From assembly GCF_905220705.1 (NCBI RefSeq), contig NZ_CAJNAT010000002.1, positions 186,001-250,000 on the forward strand: 64,000 nt of DNA, in the 5' to 3' direction. The first letter of the stretch is position 1. The number at the start of each line of letters is the position of its first letter. This DNA is from Paraburkholderia domus (GTDB lineage: Bacteria > Pseudomonadota > Gammaproteobacteria > Burkholderiales > Burkholderiaceae). Positions 34,003-43,799 of the stretch are shown piece after piece. Under the pieces are notes generated by a model. That model worked only from the letters and a program-made list of their open reading frames with translations. It was not told the origin of the DNA and searched no databases. The position numbers and the translations under genes are program-made.

Positions 34003-34761
34003 ATGCGAATCCTACTCAGCAATGACGACGGCTACCTGGCGCCCGGCCTTGCGGCGCTTTACGAAGCGCTCAAACCGATCGCGGACGTCACCGTGATGGC
34101 CCCCGAGCAGAACTGCAGCGGCGCGTCCAATTCCTTGACGCTGTCGCGCCCGCTTTCGGTGCTGCGCTCGGCGAACGGTTTCTACTACGTCAACGGCACG
34201 CCAACCGACTCGGTGCATATCGCGCTGACCGGCATGCTGGACCACACGCCGGACCTCGTCGTCTCGGGCATCAACAACGGCCAGAACATGGGCGAGGACA
34301 CGCTCTATTCGGGCACCGTCGCCGCCGCCACCGAAGGCATCATGTTCGGTGTGCCGGCCATCGCCTTCTCGCTGGTCGACAAAGACTGGGTGCATCTCGA
34401 AGACGCAGCGCGTGTTGCTGCCGAGATCGTCGCGCATTACCTCAAACAACCGTTGCCGGGGCATCCGCTCCTGAACGTCAATATTCCGAACCTGCCGTAC
34501 GAGCAACTCGGCGGTTGGCATATCACGCGGCTTGGCAAGCGGCATCCGTCGCAGCCGGTGATCCGCCAGACCAACCCGCGCGGCGAACCGATCTACTGGA
34601 TCGGCCCGTCGGGCAGCGCGCGCGATGCGAGCGAAGGCACGGATTTTCACGCCGTCGCCAACGGCCAGGTGTCCATCACGCCGTTGCAGCTCGATCTGAC
34701 CCACACGCAAATGCTGCCCGCAGCGCGCGACTGGGCGCGCGCCGGCAACAGCGCTTCATGA
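34003..34761 (+). CDS. surE: 5'/3'-nucleotidase SurE
   Basis: A 252-residue metal-dependent nucleoside monophosphate phosphatase. The N-terminal [15 protein letters not shown] carries the catalytic Asp pair; [17 protein letters not shown] and [26 protein letters not shown] complete the site. I chose ATG 34003, where the SurE family begins; in-frame codons to 33862 are not conserved and precede the likely promoter. Its stop overlaps the start of pcm by four bases (ATGA). surE-pcm-nlpD-rpoS is the classical stationary-phase cluster. Confidence 0.96.
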   Translation: MRILLSNDDGYLAPGLAALYEALKPIADVTVMAPEQNCSGASNSLTLSRPLSVLRSANGFYYVNGTPTDSVHIALTGMLDHTPDLVVSGINNGQNMGEDTLYSGTVAAATEGIMFGVPAIAFSLVDKDWVHLEDAARVAAEIVAHYLKQPLPGHPLLNVNIPNLPYEQLGGWHITRLGKRHPSQPVIRQTNPRGEPIYWIGPSGSARDASEGTDFHAVANGQVSITPLQLDLTHTQMLPAARDWARAGNSAS

Positions 34762-35849
34762 CCAGCGAGCGCGCAAAGCGCTTTCCGCTCGGTCTCGAGG
34801 ATCTGGTGCGCGAACCGCGCCGACCCGAAGGGCGGCCGGGCGAAGTGCGCGCGGCGGTACTCGCCGCAAGCGCGGCACTGAACGCACGCCAGCAACCGGC
34901 GAAGAACTCGCCGCTCGGCTCCGCCGGAAAGACCCAGGCGAAGCCGCCGGCGCGGGCGCAGACCCAACCGCAAGCGACGCCGCAAGCAAAGCCTCAGGCT
35001 AAGGCTCCAATCAAGGCACCGGTGAACGCGTCAGTTAGCCCGCAGGCCAAGTCGCAAGCAAAACCGCAGGCCAAACCACACGCAACAGCCGTCGCTCAAG
35101 GTTTGGCCGTGCGCGTCGCGCCAAAACCGGCGCCGGTGAACAAGGCCGCCGCCAAACTCAACGAGCGCGCCGCTGTGCCGAACGTCGCGTTGAACGGTGC
35201 TTTAGCGCTGACTTCGGAACGGGTTCGCGAACGGATGGTCGAACGCCTGCGTGCGAACGGCGTGACCGATCAGCGCGTGTTGAACGCGATGTCGGTGGTG
35301 CCGCGTCACATGTTCGTCGACCCGGGTCTCGCGGCCCAGGCCTATGAAGATGCCGCGTTGCCGATCGGCCATCACCAGACGATTTCCAAGCCCTCCGTAG
35401 TGGCGCGGATGATTGAACTGGCGGCCGCCGGCCGCGCGTTGAACAACGTGCTCGAAATTGGCACCGGGTGCGGCTACCAGGCGGCGGTGCTGAGCCAGGT
35501 TGCGCGGGACGTCTACTCGATCGAACGCATCAAGCCGCTGTCCGAACGCGCGAAGACAAACTTGCGTCCGCTGCGCATTCCGAACATCCGGCTGCACTAC
35601 GGCGATGGCCGCCTGGGGCTGCCGTCGGCGGCGCCGTTCGATGCGATCGTGATCGCCGCGGCCGGGCTCGATGTACCGCAAGCATTACTTGAACAACTCG
35701 CGATCGGCGGCCGTCTGGTCGCGCCGGTCGGCTCGCAGGAAGGCCAGAACCAGGTGCTGACTCTGGTCGAGCGCCTCGGACCCGCGCAGTGGCGCGAGTC
35801 GCGGCTTGATCGCGTTTTCTTTGTACCCTTAAAATCCGGAGTGATTTGA
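34758..35849 (+). CDS. pcm: Protein-L-isoaspartate O-methyltransferase with a long N-terminal extension
   Basis: A 363-residue protein. The C-terminal part (about 150-363) is a complete Pcm: [32 protein letters not shown], the [14 protein letters not shown] substrate loop, and the SAM motif [15 protein letters not shown]. It methylates isoaspartyl residues to start their repair in aged proteins. Residues 1-145 are an extra segment, mostly low-complexity, with QAKPQAK-type repeats rich in Ala, Pro, Gln and Lys; E. coli Pcm is only 208 residues. The start ATG 34758 overlaps the surE stop. The extension stays in frame over 400 bp, so it is presumably translated. Confidence 0.94.
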   Translation: MTSERAKRFPLGLEDLVREPRRPEGRPGEVRAAVLAASAALNARQQPAKNSPLGSAGKTQAKPPARAQTQPQATPQAKPQAKAPIKAPVNASVSPQAKSQAKPQAKPHATAVAQGLAVRVAPKPAPVNKAAAKLNERAAVPNVALNGALALTSERVRERMVERLRANGVTDQRVLNAMSVVPRHMFVDPGLAAQAYEDAALPIGHHQTISKPSVVARMIELAAAGRALNNVLEIGTGCGYQAAVLSQVARDVYSIERIKPLSERAKTNLRPLRIPNIRLHYGDGRLGLPSAAPFDAIVIAAAGLDVPQALLEQLAIGGRLVAPVGSQEGQNQVLTLVERLGPAQWRESRLDRVFFVPLKSGVI

Positions 35850-35854
35850 CACCG

Positions 35855-36781
35855 ATGAGTATGTTGCGCGCGATGCAAAGAACCAGACTGAATATCCCCA
35901 TGACCGTAACCCAGCGTAGCGTGTGCGTGCTCGCCTTGTCCCTGTTGATGTCGGCTTGTGCGACCCGCCTCGACCAGGCACCGGTCGTCGACCGCTCCGG
36001 CAGCGGCGCGCTCGGCACGCAAGCCGCGCAGCAGCCGGCTGTCCCGCTCGGGCCGCCCCCGCCGGGCTACTATCGCGTGAAGCCGGGCGATACGCTGTAT
36101 CGGATCGCGTTGGAGAACGGCCAGAATTACCGCGATATCTCGACGTGGAACAATCTCACTAACCCGAATCAGATCGAAGTCGATCAGTTGCTGCGTGTCG
36201 TGCCGCCGGGCGCGAACACCGCCGCACTGACGCCGGGTGTGTCGACGGCGCCGATCGGCAGCGGTGGTGCGGTGCAGAGCGCACCGCTTGGCAGCACGCC
36301 GCCGTCGGCAGGCGTCGCGACGCCGCCGATCTATGGTTCGGGTGCGAACAACGCTTCGCTGACGCCGCCGGCCAATCCGGGTGCCGCGAGCGATTCGAGC
36401 GCCGGCGCATCGGGCAACGTCGCGTTTGCATGGCCGGTGCGGGGGCCGATGCTCGGCACGTTCAACGATTCGACCAACAAGGGGATCAATATCGGCGGCA
36501 ACGCGGGCGATCCGGTCAAGGCTTCGGCGGATGGACGCGTGGTTTACGCTGGAAATGGGCTGCGTGGTTACGGCAATCTCATTATCATCAAGCATGATGC
36601 AACTTATCTCACAGCGTATGCACACAACCGCGCTTTGATGGTAAAAGAGGGAGATGCGGTGACCAAAGGGCAGAAGATCGCTGAGATGGGCAATAGCGAT
36701 TCCGACCGCGTGATGTTGCATTTCGAAGTTCGCCGCCAGGGTAAACCTGTCGACCCACTGAAGTATTTGCCGCCGCAATAA
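35855..36781 (+). CDS. nlpD: NlpD-like lipoprotein with LysM and M23 domains
   Basis: A 308-residue envelope protein. A signal peptide ends in the lipobox LMSAC (C35 from this start). The LysM domain is YYRVKPGDTLYRIALENGQNYRDISTWNNLTNPNQIEVDQLLRV (about 72-115), followed by a Gly/Ser/Pro-rich linker and an M23 (LytM) domain (about 195-308; FAWPVRGPMLGTF, LTAYAHN, LHFEVRRQGKPVDPLKYLPP). As in E. coli NlpD it probably activates amidases at division; the HxH-type zinc set looks incomplete. Several starts are possible: TTG 35846, ATG 35855, or ATG 35900, which gives a more usual signal peptide. It follows pcm closely, and by analogy may contain the rpoS promoter. Confidence 0.92.
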   Translation: MSMLRAMQRTRLNIPMTVTQRSVCVLALSLLMSACATRLDQAPVVDRSGSGALGTQAAQQPAVPLGPPPPGYYRVKPGDTLYRIALENGQNYRDISTWNNLTNPNQIEVDQLLRVVPPGANTAALTPGVSTAPIGSGGAVQSAPLGSTPPSAGVATPPIYGSGANNASLTPPANPGAASDSSAGASGNVAFAWPVRGPMLGTFNDSTNKGINIGGNAGDPVKASADGRVVYAGNGLRGYGNLIIIKHDATYLTAYAHNRALMVKEGDAVTKGQKIAEMGNSDSDRVMLHFEVRRQGKPVDPLKYLPPQ

Positions 36782-36792
36782 GCGATACGACC

Positions 36793-37872
36793 ATGCCGAA
36801 ATCGAAGCGCCGCCCGCCGCAAGCCGAGTCTGAGACGATCAGCCGCGTCACGCCCGCTTCGGTGGAGGACGGCGCTTCGGAAGTGGAAGAAGAGATCGCA
36901 GAGGAGCGCGATCTCGACGAACGCCAAGGCGGCGCGGAAGAAGCCGGCGAGGCCCGTGAAGGCGTGAGCGAAGCGCCGCCCGACGCAGACGATTTTCGCG
37001 CGCTGCTGCAAGCCGAGCTGACGGCTGACACGATTCAGCATTACCTGAACCGCATTAGCGTCAAGCCGCTTCTGACCGTCGAAGAAGAGCAGAAGTATTC
37101 GCGTCTGGCGAAGGCAGGCGAGTTCGAAGCGCGGCAAGTGATGATCGAGCGCAATTTGCGGCTGGTCGTCAGCATCGCGAAGGGTTACCTGAACCGCGGC
37201 GTCCCGCTGCTCGATCTGATCGAAGAAGGCAATCTCGGCCTGATGCACGCGATCGAGAAATTCGATCCTACGCGCGGCTTCCGTTTCTCTACCTATGCCA
37301 CGTGGTGGATTCGCCAGAGCATCGAGCGGGCGATCATGAATCAGGCGCGCACAGTGCGTTTGCCGGTGCACGTGATCCGTGAGCTCAACCAGGTGCTGCG
37401 CGCCAAGCGCCATCTGGAAAAAAATTCGATGAATTCCGGCGAAGCGGCCGAGCGCCGCGATGCCAGTATCGACGACATTGCCTATCTGACCGGCAAGACC
37501 ACCGACGAAGTCACCGACATTCTCGCGCTGAACGAACACACCGCGTCGCTCGACGCGCCGCTCGATCTCGACCCGGCGAGCAGCCTGCTCGATCTGCTGT
37601 CCGACGACCAGAGTCAGTCGCCAGATGCCGAAGTGCAGCACCGCGAGCTGGAAACGCTTACGCGTGCGTGGCTCGCGCGGCTGTCGGACAAGCATCGTCA
37701 TGTGATCGAGCGCCGCTTCGGGCTGAACCACATCGAGCCCGCCACGCTCGAAGAGCTGGCCGACGAAATGGGCCTCACGCGCGAGCGTGTGCGCCAGATC
37801 CAACAGGAAGCGCTGGTGCGGCTAAAGCGCTTCTTTGCCTCCAACGGTGTTCGGAAGGACGCCGTTCTATAA
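36793..37872 (+). CDS. rpoS: RNA polymerase sigma factor RpoS
   Basis: A 359-residue stationary-phase/general stress sigma factor. Residues 1-66 are a strongly acidic N-terminal segment. Regions 1.2-2 (about 75-185) include NLRLVVSIAKGYLNRGVPLLDLIEEGNLGLMHAIEKFDPTRGFRFSTYATWWIRQSIERAI; region 3 begins TVRLPVHVIREL; region 4 holds the helix-turn-helix EELADEMGLTRERVRQI. It starts 11 bp after nlpD. The neighbouring surE, pcm and nlpD genes confirm the identity against RpoD/RpoH. Confidence 0.97.
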   Translation: MPKSKRRPPQAESETISRVTPASVEDGASEVEEEIAEERDLDERQGGAEEAGEAREGVSEAPPDADDFRALLQAELTADTIQHYLNRISVKPLLTVEEEQKYSRLAKAGEFEARQVMIERNLRLVVSIAKGYLNRGVPLLDLIEEGNLGLMHAIEKFDPTRGFRFSTYATWWIRQSIERAIMNQARTVRLPVHVIRELNQVLRAKRHLEKNSMNSGEAAERRDASIDDIAYLTGKTTDEVTDILALNEHTASLDAPLDLDPASSLLDLLSDDQSQSPDAEVQHRELETLTRAWLARLSDKHRHVIERRFGLNHIEPATLEELADEMGLTRERVRQIQQEALVRLKRFFASNGVRKDAVL

Positions 37873-37876
37873 CCTG

Positions 37877-38653
37877 ATGACACCGATTCTTGTTTTCGAC
37901 ATCGAGACGATTCCCGATGTCGCCGGCATTCGCCGCCTCGAAGACTTGCCTGCCACGCTGAGCGACGCCGAAGTCGCCGAGCACGCTTTTGCGGCGCGGC
38001 GCGAAAAGACCGGCGGCGATTTCCTGCCGCACCACCTGCAACGGATCGCGGCGATTTCCTGTGTGTTCCGCGACAACAACGGTTTCCGGGTGCGCTCGCT
38101 CGGCACGCTGGAAGACGGCGAGGCGGCGCTCGTGCAGTCGTTTTATCGCGTGATCGAAAAGTACACGCCGCAGCTCGTGTCGTGGAACGGCGGCGGGTTC
38201 GACTTGCCGGTGCTGAATTACCGCGCGCTGATCAACGGCATCCCGGCCTCCCGTTTCTGGGACCTCGGCGAGGATGACCGCGAGTTCAAGTGGAACAACT
38301 ACATCAGCCGCTACCATGCGCGTCACACCGATCTGATGGACGTGCTGGCGATGTATCAGGCGCGCGCCAATGCGCCGCTCGACGCGCTCGCGAAGATGTG
38401 CGGGTTCCCAGGCAAGATGGGGATGGACGGCAGCCAGGTATGGCACGCGTACCAGGAAGGCCGCATCGAGGAAATCCGCAATTATTGCGAGACCGACGTC
38501 GTGAATACCTACCTGTTGTATTGCCGCTTCCAGTTGATCCGCGGCGCGTTTTCCGCCGAAGAGTATGCGGATGAAATCAACCTGGTCAAAAATGCGCTGG
38601 CGCTGGAAACGGCGCCGCAATGGGCCGAGTATCTGGCTGCATTCGATCAGTAG
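37877..38653 (+). CDS. Predicted 3'-5' exonuclease, PolB-exonuclease-related
   Basis: A 258-residue stand-alone DEDD-type exonuclease. Exo I is VFDIETIPD (D8, E10); the central SWNGGGFDLPVLNYRAL segment gives Exo II; HTDLMDVL and YCETDVVNTYLLYC contribute the last acidic residues. It belongs to the group annotated as related to the exonuclease domain of DNA polymerase B. Its cellular substrate is unknown. ATG 37877 lies 4 bp after the rpoS stop, so it is co-transcribed with rpoS and may be a stress-phase repair function (inference). Confidence 0.88.
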   Translation: MTPILVFDIETIPDVAGIRRLEDLPATLSDAEVAEHAFAARREKTGGDFLPHHLQRIAAISCVFRDNNGFRVRSLGTLEDGEAALVQSFYRVIEKYTPQLVSWNGGGFDLPVLNYRALINGIPASRFWDLGEDDREFKWNNYISRYHARHTDLMDVLAMYQARANAPLDALAKMCGFPGKMGMDGSQVWHAYQEGRIEEIRNYCETDVVNTYLLYCRFQLIRGAFSAEEYADEINLVKNALALETAPQWAEYLAAFDQ

Positions 38654-38724
38654 GCCGCCAGCCGGTCTTGTGGCGAAACGCCGCGCGGGCTAATCCCGTT
38701 CGAGGCGCCAGCCGCGCCGAATCC

Positions 38725-38752
38725 TTGGCGAGTGCGGCGCTTCGTCTACAAT
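38725..38752 (+). promoter_or_regulatory. Promoter of rlmD
   Basis: TTGGCG (38725-38730), a 16-bp spacer and TACAAT (38747-38752) lie 35 bp upstream of the rlmD start. Confidence 0.65.
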
Positions 38753-38786
38753 CTCGCCTTTCCCCAAGTTTGTCAGGAAGTCGCAG

Positions 38787-40205
38787 GTGTCCCGAACTGC
38801 CCCCCAACGTCGTTCGCCCAAGCGCCAGAAGGCGCCCGCTCCAGTCAAAGCGCGTGTCGTCACCGGCAATGAGCCGATCATCGAAATCGTTTCGCTCGAT
38901 ATGGAAGCGCGCGGCGTGGGCCGCGTCGAGAGCGAAGACGGCACGCCCGGCAAGGTGATTTTTGTCGAAGGCGCGTTACCCGGCGAGCGTGTCAGCTACT
39001 CGACGCATCGCAGCAAGCCGAAATTCGAGCAGGCTGAAGTCGTCCAGGTGTTCCGCGAAAGCGTGCTTCGCACCAAGCCGAAATGCACCTACTTCGATGT
39101 CTGCGGCGGCTGTTCGATGCAGCATCTCGACATCCGCGCCCAGATCGCCGTCAAGCAGCGCGTGCTCGAAGACGATTTCCAGCACCTGGCGAAGCTGCGC
39201 CCGGAGACGGTATTCCGGCCGATTCAGGGGCCGGCCTGGGGTTATCGCTACCGCGCGCGTCTGGCTGTGCGCTATCTGCCGGAAAAGGGCGGCATGCGCG
39301 TCGGCTTCTACGAGAAGAAGAGCGGCAATATCGCCGACATGAAGACCTGCGAGGTGCTGCCGCCGCATGTGTCGGCGATGCTGATGCCGCTGCGCTTCAT
39401 GATCCGCAAGCTGTCGATTTACGATCGTATGCCGCAGATCGAGCTCGCGGTCGGCTCGTCAGTCACGGCGCTGGTGCTGCGCAATCTCGCGCCGCTCACC
39501 GCCGCCGACGAACAGGTGCTACGCGATTTCGCCGACGAGCACAAGGTGCAGTGGTGGCTGCAGCCGGGCGCTGCTGACACGGTCACACCGTTCTATCCGC
39601 TCGACGCGCAGCTCGACTACACGCTGCCGGAGTTCAACATCCGGATGCCGTTCAAGCCGACCGATTTCACCCAGGTGAATCACGCGATCAATCGCGTGCT
39701 GGTGAGCCGCGCGCTGCGTCTGCTGGCCCCGGCCAGCACTGACCGCGTGCTCGATCTGTTTTGCGGAATCGGCAACTTCACGCTGCCGCTCGCGCGGATT
39801 TCGAAGGAAGTGGTGGGTATCGAAGGCAGCGACGTGCTGACTTCGCGCGCGCTTGCCAATGCCGAACTGAACGGTGTGGCGGGCCACACGTCGTTTGCCT
39901 GCCGCAACCTGTTCGAAGTCACCGCCGACGACATGCGCGCCCTCGGTCATTTCGACAAATTCCTCATCGACCCGCCGCGCGAAGGCGCGCTGGCTGTCGC
40001 CAAGGCGCTCGTGGAGATCGCGCAGAGCGGCAATGGGCCGCTGCCCGGGCGCATCGTCTACGTGTCGTGCAACCCGGCGACGCTCGCACGCGATGCGAGT
40101 CTGCTGGTGCATGATGCGGGCTACCGGCTGGTCGGCGCGGGTGTGGTGAACATGTTCCCGCACACCTCGCATGTGGAGTCGATTGCGTTGTTCGAGCGGG
40201 ACTGA
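38787..40205 (+). CDS. rlmD: 23S rRNA (uracil-1939-C5)-methyltransferase
   Basis: A 472-residue SAM-dependent RNA methyltransferase of the RumA/TrmA family. It has an N-terminal TRAM domain (about 30-90), iron-sulfur cysteines C100, C106, C109 and a fourth in MKTCEVLPP, then the Rossmann domain VLDLFCGIGNFTLPLA and the catalytic cysteine in YVSCNPATLARD. The start is GTG 38787 with AGGAAG 6 nt before it. The N-terminal 25 residues are basic and Pro/Gln-rich, slightly longer than E. coli RlmD (433). RlmC is an alternative within the family, but the TRAM domain favours RlmD. Confidence 0.93.
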   Translation: MSRTAPQRRSPKRQKAPAPVKARVVTGNEPIIEIVSLDMEARGVGRVESEDGTPGKVIFVEGALPGERVSYSTHRSKPKFEQAEVVQVFRESVLRTKPKCTYFDVCGGCSMQHLDIRAQIAVKQRVLEDDFQHLAKLRPETVFRPIQGPAWGYRYRARLAVRYLPEKGGMRVGFYEKKSGNIADMKTCEVLPPHVSAMLMPLRFMIRKLSIYDRMPQIELAVGSSVTALVLRNLAPLTAADEQVLRDFADEHKVQWWLQPGAADTVTPFYPLDAQLDYTLPEFNIRMPFKPTDFTQVNHAINRVLVSRALRLLAPASTDRVLDLFCGIGNFTLPLARISKEVVGIEGSDVLTSRALANAELNGVAGHTSFACRNLFEVTADDMRALGHFDKFLIDPPREGALAVAKALVEIAQSGNGPLPGRIVYVSCNPATLARDASLLVHDAGYRLVGAGVVNMFPHTSHVESIALFERD

Positions 40206-40260
40206 GCGCCTGTTGCCAGCTTGTGGTGCATAGATGGGCTGGCGGCGCTCCACAAACAGA

Positions 40261-40289
40261 AACGCCACGACCGAAGTCGTGGCGTTTTT
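40261..40289. terminator. Bidirectional terminator between rlmD and bamD
   Basis: The 11-bp perfect stem AACGCCACGAC / GTCGTGGCGTT (40261-40271, 40276-40286) with loop CGAA is followed by five T; the minus-strand side has an AAAC/TTTG flank. It serves convergent genes. Confidence 0.9.
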
Positions 40290-40326
40290 GTTTAAAGCCT
40301 TTATGTTGAAAACGTCCGGTCGAGGC

Positions 40327-41187
40327 TTAGAACTGCCACCACGACTTTTCCTTACCCGGCCTTGCGTGGCCCGTGATGTACGGACTGTCGGGGAAGGTGC
40401 CAGCCAGAATACGCTTCGTGTCGTCGGCGAGTTGTGGCTGATTCAGCTTCTCGTACGACAGCATCATGATGTGCAGTGCGTCTTCGATAGCCGGCGCGTT
40501 CTTGTATTCCTTCAACGCCAGTTGCGCGCGGTTGATCGCAGCGACGTAGGCGCCACGGCGGTAGTAATAATCCGCCGCATGGACTTCGTGCGCCGCCAGT
40601 GCGTTCACGATATAGCGCATGCGTTGCGCGGCGTCCGGCGCATACTTGCTGTTCGGGTATTTGTCGACCACGATCTTGAACGCGTCGTACGACTCGCGCA
40701 GCGACTTCGGATCGCGCTCGCTCATGTCCTGGCCGGAGAAGCGGCCGAACAGACCGAGGTCGTCGTTGAAGTGAATCATGCCCTTCAGGTAGTACGCGTA
40801 CGCGATGTCCGGGTGATCCGGGTGCAGCTGGATGAAGCGGTCGATTGCCTGGTCGGCGGCGGCGTTTTCGTTGTCTTTCCAGTTGCAATACGCAACGTTG
40901 ATCTGCGCTTGCTGTGCAAAGTGGCCGAACGGATCACGGCCTTCGAGCATCTCGAAATACTTGGCGCACTTGCCGAAATCACCACCGGTCAGGGCGTCGT
41001 TCGCCTCCGTATATAATTTGTTGTTGTTCCACGTAGCCGTCTCGTCGGTTTTTTCCGGCAGGCCGTGGCAAGCCGCAACAACGGCGACGGCTGCGGCGCA
41101 CGCAATGTATCCGGCCACTTTCCGGGCCGCCTTCTTGATGGCCGCCAAATTGATCGCCGCTTTAGTGATGGTGTTCAAGGCTCGCAT
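40327..41187 (-). CDS. bamD: Outer-membrane assembly lipoprotein BamD
   Basis: A 286-residue essential component of the BAM complex. A long, basic signal segment ends at the lipobox VVAAC (C40) before [13 protein letters not shown]. The rest is a TPR-like array: [79 protein letters not shown]. It anchors to the inner face of the outer membrane and binds BamA/C/E. ATG 41187 was chosen from the family; the longer reading antisense to rluD is Arg-rich. It diverges from rluD with only 38 bp between starts, a common bamD/rluD arrangement. Confidence 0.95.
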   Translation of the reverse strand: MRALNTITKAAINLAAIKKAARKVAGYIACAAAVAVVAACHGLPEKTDETATWNNNKLYTEANDALTGGDFGKCAKYFEMLEGRDPFGHFAQQAQINVAYCNWKDNENAAADQAIDRFIQLHPDHPDIAYAYYLKGMIHFNDDLGLFGRFSGQDMSERDPKSLRESYDAFKIVVDKYPNSKYAPDAAQRMRYIVNALAAHEVHAADYYYRRGAYVAAINRAQLALKEYKNAPAIEDALHIMMLSYEKLNQPQLADDTKRILAGTFPDSPYITGHARPGKEKSWWQF

Positions 41188-41225
41188 TTTCCAGTCTAGC
41201 TTTACGTCCAGGTGACCCAGACTCA

Positions 41226-42494
41226 ATGACCCGCTCAAATACTCCAGGCGCCTCAACCGGTGCCGGGAATAGCAACAAAGATTATAGCGTAAGCGCTGAC
41301 CCCTCCGACGCGTTGGGCGTCGATTCACTCGACGACGATCTCGGCAGCGACGCGCTCGCCTCCGGCGGCCTGCCAAGCAGGGTGCCGACGGTGGCGAGCC
41401 CCGTGGCGGACGAGTCGCCGCGCAGCGTCGTCGTACCCGACGAAATGGCCGGCGAACGCCTCGACAAGGTGCTCGCCCGCGTGTTTCCGGAGTTTTCACG
41501 CAACCGGCTGCAAAGCTGGATCGAGTCGGAGCGGGTGCGCATCGACGGCAAACCGGCGAAGATTCGTCAGCCGGTGCCGCTTGGCGCCACCATCGAGCTC
41601 GTGCCCGATTTGCTGCCTGAGCAGCTCGCGTTCACACCCGAGCCGGTGCCGCTCGAGATCGTCTACGAGGACGACACGCTGGTGGTCATCAACAAGCCGG
41701 CCGGCATGGTCGTGCATCCGGCTGCGGGCAACTGGAGCGGCACCGTCCTGAACGGTCTGCTATACCGCTACGGCGACGCTGCGGCGGGCCTGCCGCGTGC
41801 CGGCATCGTCCACCGGCTCGACAAGGAAACGTCTGGCCTGATGGTGGTGGCGCGCACGCTCGAGGCGCAGACCGATCTGGTGCGCCAGCTTCAGGCGCGC
41901 ACGGTGAAGCGCCGTTATCTCGCGCTGGTGTGGGGCAACATGCCCGAAGAAGGCACGATCGACGCGCCGATCGGCCGCGATCCGCGTGAACGCACACGCA
42001 TGGCGGTGGTGACGAGCGCATCGGGCAAAGCGGCCCGCACGCATTTCCGGCGCGTGGATACGGCGATCTGGCAGCGTCAGCCGGTCACCGCGATCCATTG
42101 CGATCTCGAAACTGGCCGGACCCATCAGATTCGCGTGCATTGCGCGCATATCGGCCATCCACTGCTCGGCGATCCGGTCTATGGGCGTGCACGCGGCAAG
42201 CGCTCGGTGACGCCGCTGCCGGACGGTTTCGCGCGTCAGGCGCTGCATGCATGGCGTCTAGGCCTGATCCATCCGCGAACGGGCCGGACCATGCAATGGC
42301 GCGCCGATGCGCCGGAAGACATGCAGGTGCTGTCGGCGGCCCTTGGCCTCGGGCGTGACGATGCGGGCGAGTTCGACGAGACGTACTATGAGGAAGAGGA
42401 CTACGACGCCTCGTTGGACGATGATTCCGACGAAGACGCAGCCCACGGCGACGGCGATTACGACGAAGGCGACGACGAGGACGGTCACGCATGA
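41226..42494 (+). CDS. rluD: 23S rRNA pseudouridine synthase RluD, with acidic tail
   Basis: A 422-residue enzyme that makes pseudouridines in helix 69 of 23S rRNA. Residues 1-65 are a Ser/Asp-rich N-terminal extension. An S4 domain (about 75-135, [24 protein letters not shown]) precedes the catalytic domain with [14 protein letters not shown] (D199), RRYLALVWG and GRTHQIRVH. Residues about 380-422 form a strongly acidic tail of Asp/Glu, not found in E. coli RluD (326). The tail overlaps the pgeF start by 4 bp (ATGA). Confidence 0.93.
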   Translation: MTRSNTPGASTGAGNSNKDYSVSADPSDALGVDSLDDDLGSDALASGGLPSRVPTVASPVADESPRSVVVPDEMAGERLDKVLARVFPEFSRNRLQSWIESERVRIDGKPAKIRQPVPLGATIELVPDLLPEQLAFTPEPVPLEIVYEDDTLVVINKPAGMVVHPAAGNWSGTVLNGLLYRYGDAAAGLPRAGIVHRLDKETSGLMVVARTLEAQTDLVRQLQARTVKRRYLALVWGNMPEEGTIDAPIGRDPRERTRMAVVTSASGKAARTHFRRVDTAIWQRQPVTAIHCDLETGRTHQIRVHCAHIGHPLLGDPVYGRARGKRSVTPLPDGFARQALHAWRLGLIHPRTGRTMQWRADAPEDMQVLSAALGLGRDDAGEFDETYYEEEDYDASLDDDSDEDAAHGDGDYDEGDDEDGHA

Positions 42495-43348
42495 GCTTGC
42501 CCCAGCTGAGCTTTGCCGATGTTGTGCAACCCGCGTGGAACGTGTCGCCGCGGGTGCGCGCGCTTGTCACCACGCGCAACGGCGGCGTGAGCGAGCCGCC
42601 GTTCGGCCGCTGGCAGGATGGTGCGGACCAGCCCGGCGGCCTGAATCTGGGGATGAAAACCGGTGACGACCCCGCCTCGGTCGCGACCAATCGCGCACGG
42701 CTGCTGAATCTGGCGGGCGTAGGCGAGGCCGCATGGCTCGAACAGATTCACGGCGCCGGCATCGTGCGCGCTGAAGATGTGCTCGCACAGGCTCGCGCAA
42801 TTGGCACGCCAACACGTGCCGATGCCAGCGTCACCGATCGGCCCGGCACGGTGTGTGTCGTGATGGTGGCCGATTGCATGCCGGTGCTGTTGTGCGACGA
42901 AGCGGGCCGCGCGGTCGGTGCGGCCCATGCCGGATGGCGTGGGCTGGCGGCGGGAATCGTCGAGCAGACCGCGCAGCGCGTCGCCGGCCTTGCCGGCGTG
43001 GAGGCCGCGTCGTTGCACGCCTACCTCGGCCCGGCGATCGGGCCGGACGTCTTCGAGGTGGGGGCAGATGTGCGTGACGCCTTCATGAACGGCGTGGACG
43101 GCGCGCAACGCGAAGCCACCGCGAATGCGTTCGTTACGCATCCGCAAAACCCCGGCAAATATCTGGCCGATCTTGCCGCGCTGGCGCGCTTGCGCTTGCA
43201 ACGGCTCGGCGTGACGCGCATTGTCGGCGGCGATCTGTGTACGGTCACGCAACGTGAGCGTTTCTATTCCTATCGCCGCGATCGCGAGACCGGCCGCATG
43301 GCTGCGCTGATCTGGCTGGACGATCAGGCGCAGACGATTGCGGAATAG
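42491..43348 (+). CDS. pgeF: Peptidoglycan editing factor / YfiH family
   Basis: A 285-residue YfiH/DUF152 protein. Motifs: [33 protein letters not shown], the WLEQIHGAG histidine, [11 protein letters not shown] cysteine and [13 protein letters not shown] histidine, which together bind zinc. In E. coli the family prevents misincorporation of non-canonical amino acids into peptidoglycan, and homologues act on purine nucleosides; older annotation was laccase. It overlaps rluD by four bases, a conserved pair (rluD-yfiH) in proteobacteria, so it is translationally coupled. Confidence 0.92.
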   Translation: MSLPQLSFADVVQPAWNVSPRVRALVTTRNGGVSEPPFGRWQDGADQPGGLNLGMKTGDDPASVATNRARLLNLAGVGEAAWLEQIHGAGIVRAEDVLAQARAIGTPTRADASVTDRPGTVCVVMVADCMPVLLCDEAGRAVGAAHAGWRGLAAGIVEQTAQRVAGLAGVEAASLHAYLGPAIGPDVFEVGADVRDAFMNGVDGAQREATANAFVTHPQNPGKYLADLAALARLRLQRLGVTRIVGGDLCTVTQRERFYSYRRDRETGRMAALIWLDDQAQTIAE

Positions 43349-43362
43349 AGTAGGTAGCCGCT

Positions 43363-43388
43363 GTCGCGCCCGCTACGGCGGGCGCGAC
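43363..43388 (+). other. Hairpin after pgeF
   Basis: The 10-bp perfect stem GTCGCGCCCG / CGGGCGCGAC with loop CTACGG lies 15 bp after the pgeF stop. There is no T-run. It may mark the 3' end of the rluD-pgeF transcript. Confidence 0.45.
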
Positions 43389-43653
43389 GTCGTCCTGCGA
43401 GCACGCGTATGAGGGTTTATTCGGAGGCGCGGCACACTTTTTTGCTGCGCTGCCGGAATGAGCTGCCCTTGCGTGAATCTGCCACCAAAAGTGTTTGCGG
43501 GCGAACGGATAAATACACATAAACCCATGCAATATGGACGCTTTTTTCGCATGCGTCGGCCCTTATCAATCCATGTCCCGAAAGCGCGATCTGCTACACA
43601 GGGAAAACGATAATTAAAAAACTATCGCACTGCGGCAAAATCGGGAACAAGCA
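43389..43653 (+). other. Upstream region of phaC
   Basis: No gene seen between pgeF and the phaC promoter. The part 43480-43640 is AT-richer and could hold regulator sites (for example for PhaR); I could not identify a convincing repeated operator. Confidence 0.4.
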
Positions 43654-43683
43654 TTGACATGCCTTGCGATGGGGAGCAAGAAT
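43654..43683 (+). promoter_or_regulatory. Sigma-70 promoter of phaC
   Basis: A perfect TTGACA (43654-43659), 18-bp spacer and AAGAAT (43678-43683) lie about 115 bp before the chosen phaC ATG. An in-frame ATG at 43659 lies within this promoter and so cannot be the start if the promoter is used. Confidence 0.65.
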
Positions 43684-43799
43684 GTTCCTCACAGCTCCTC
43701 GTACATGGGACAGGGCGTGACGAGGTTGCGAGCAATCGCCCACGTGCGCATGAACCTGCCTCTCAACCCGTCCGCAAGGACTTACCGGTAAAAGCAGGT

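Noticed and set aside
34960..35090. Short repeated units in pcm considered as a CRISPR-like or satellite array
   Set aside because: The units are in-frame codons for Gln-Ala-Lys-Pro of variable spacing, without conserved repeats and unique spacers.
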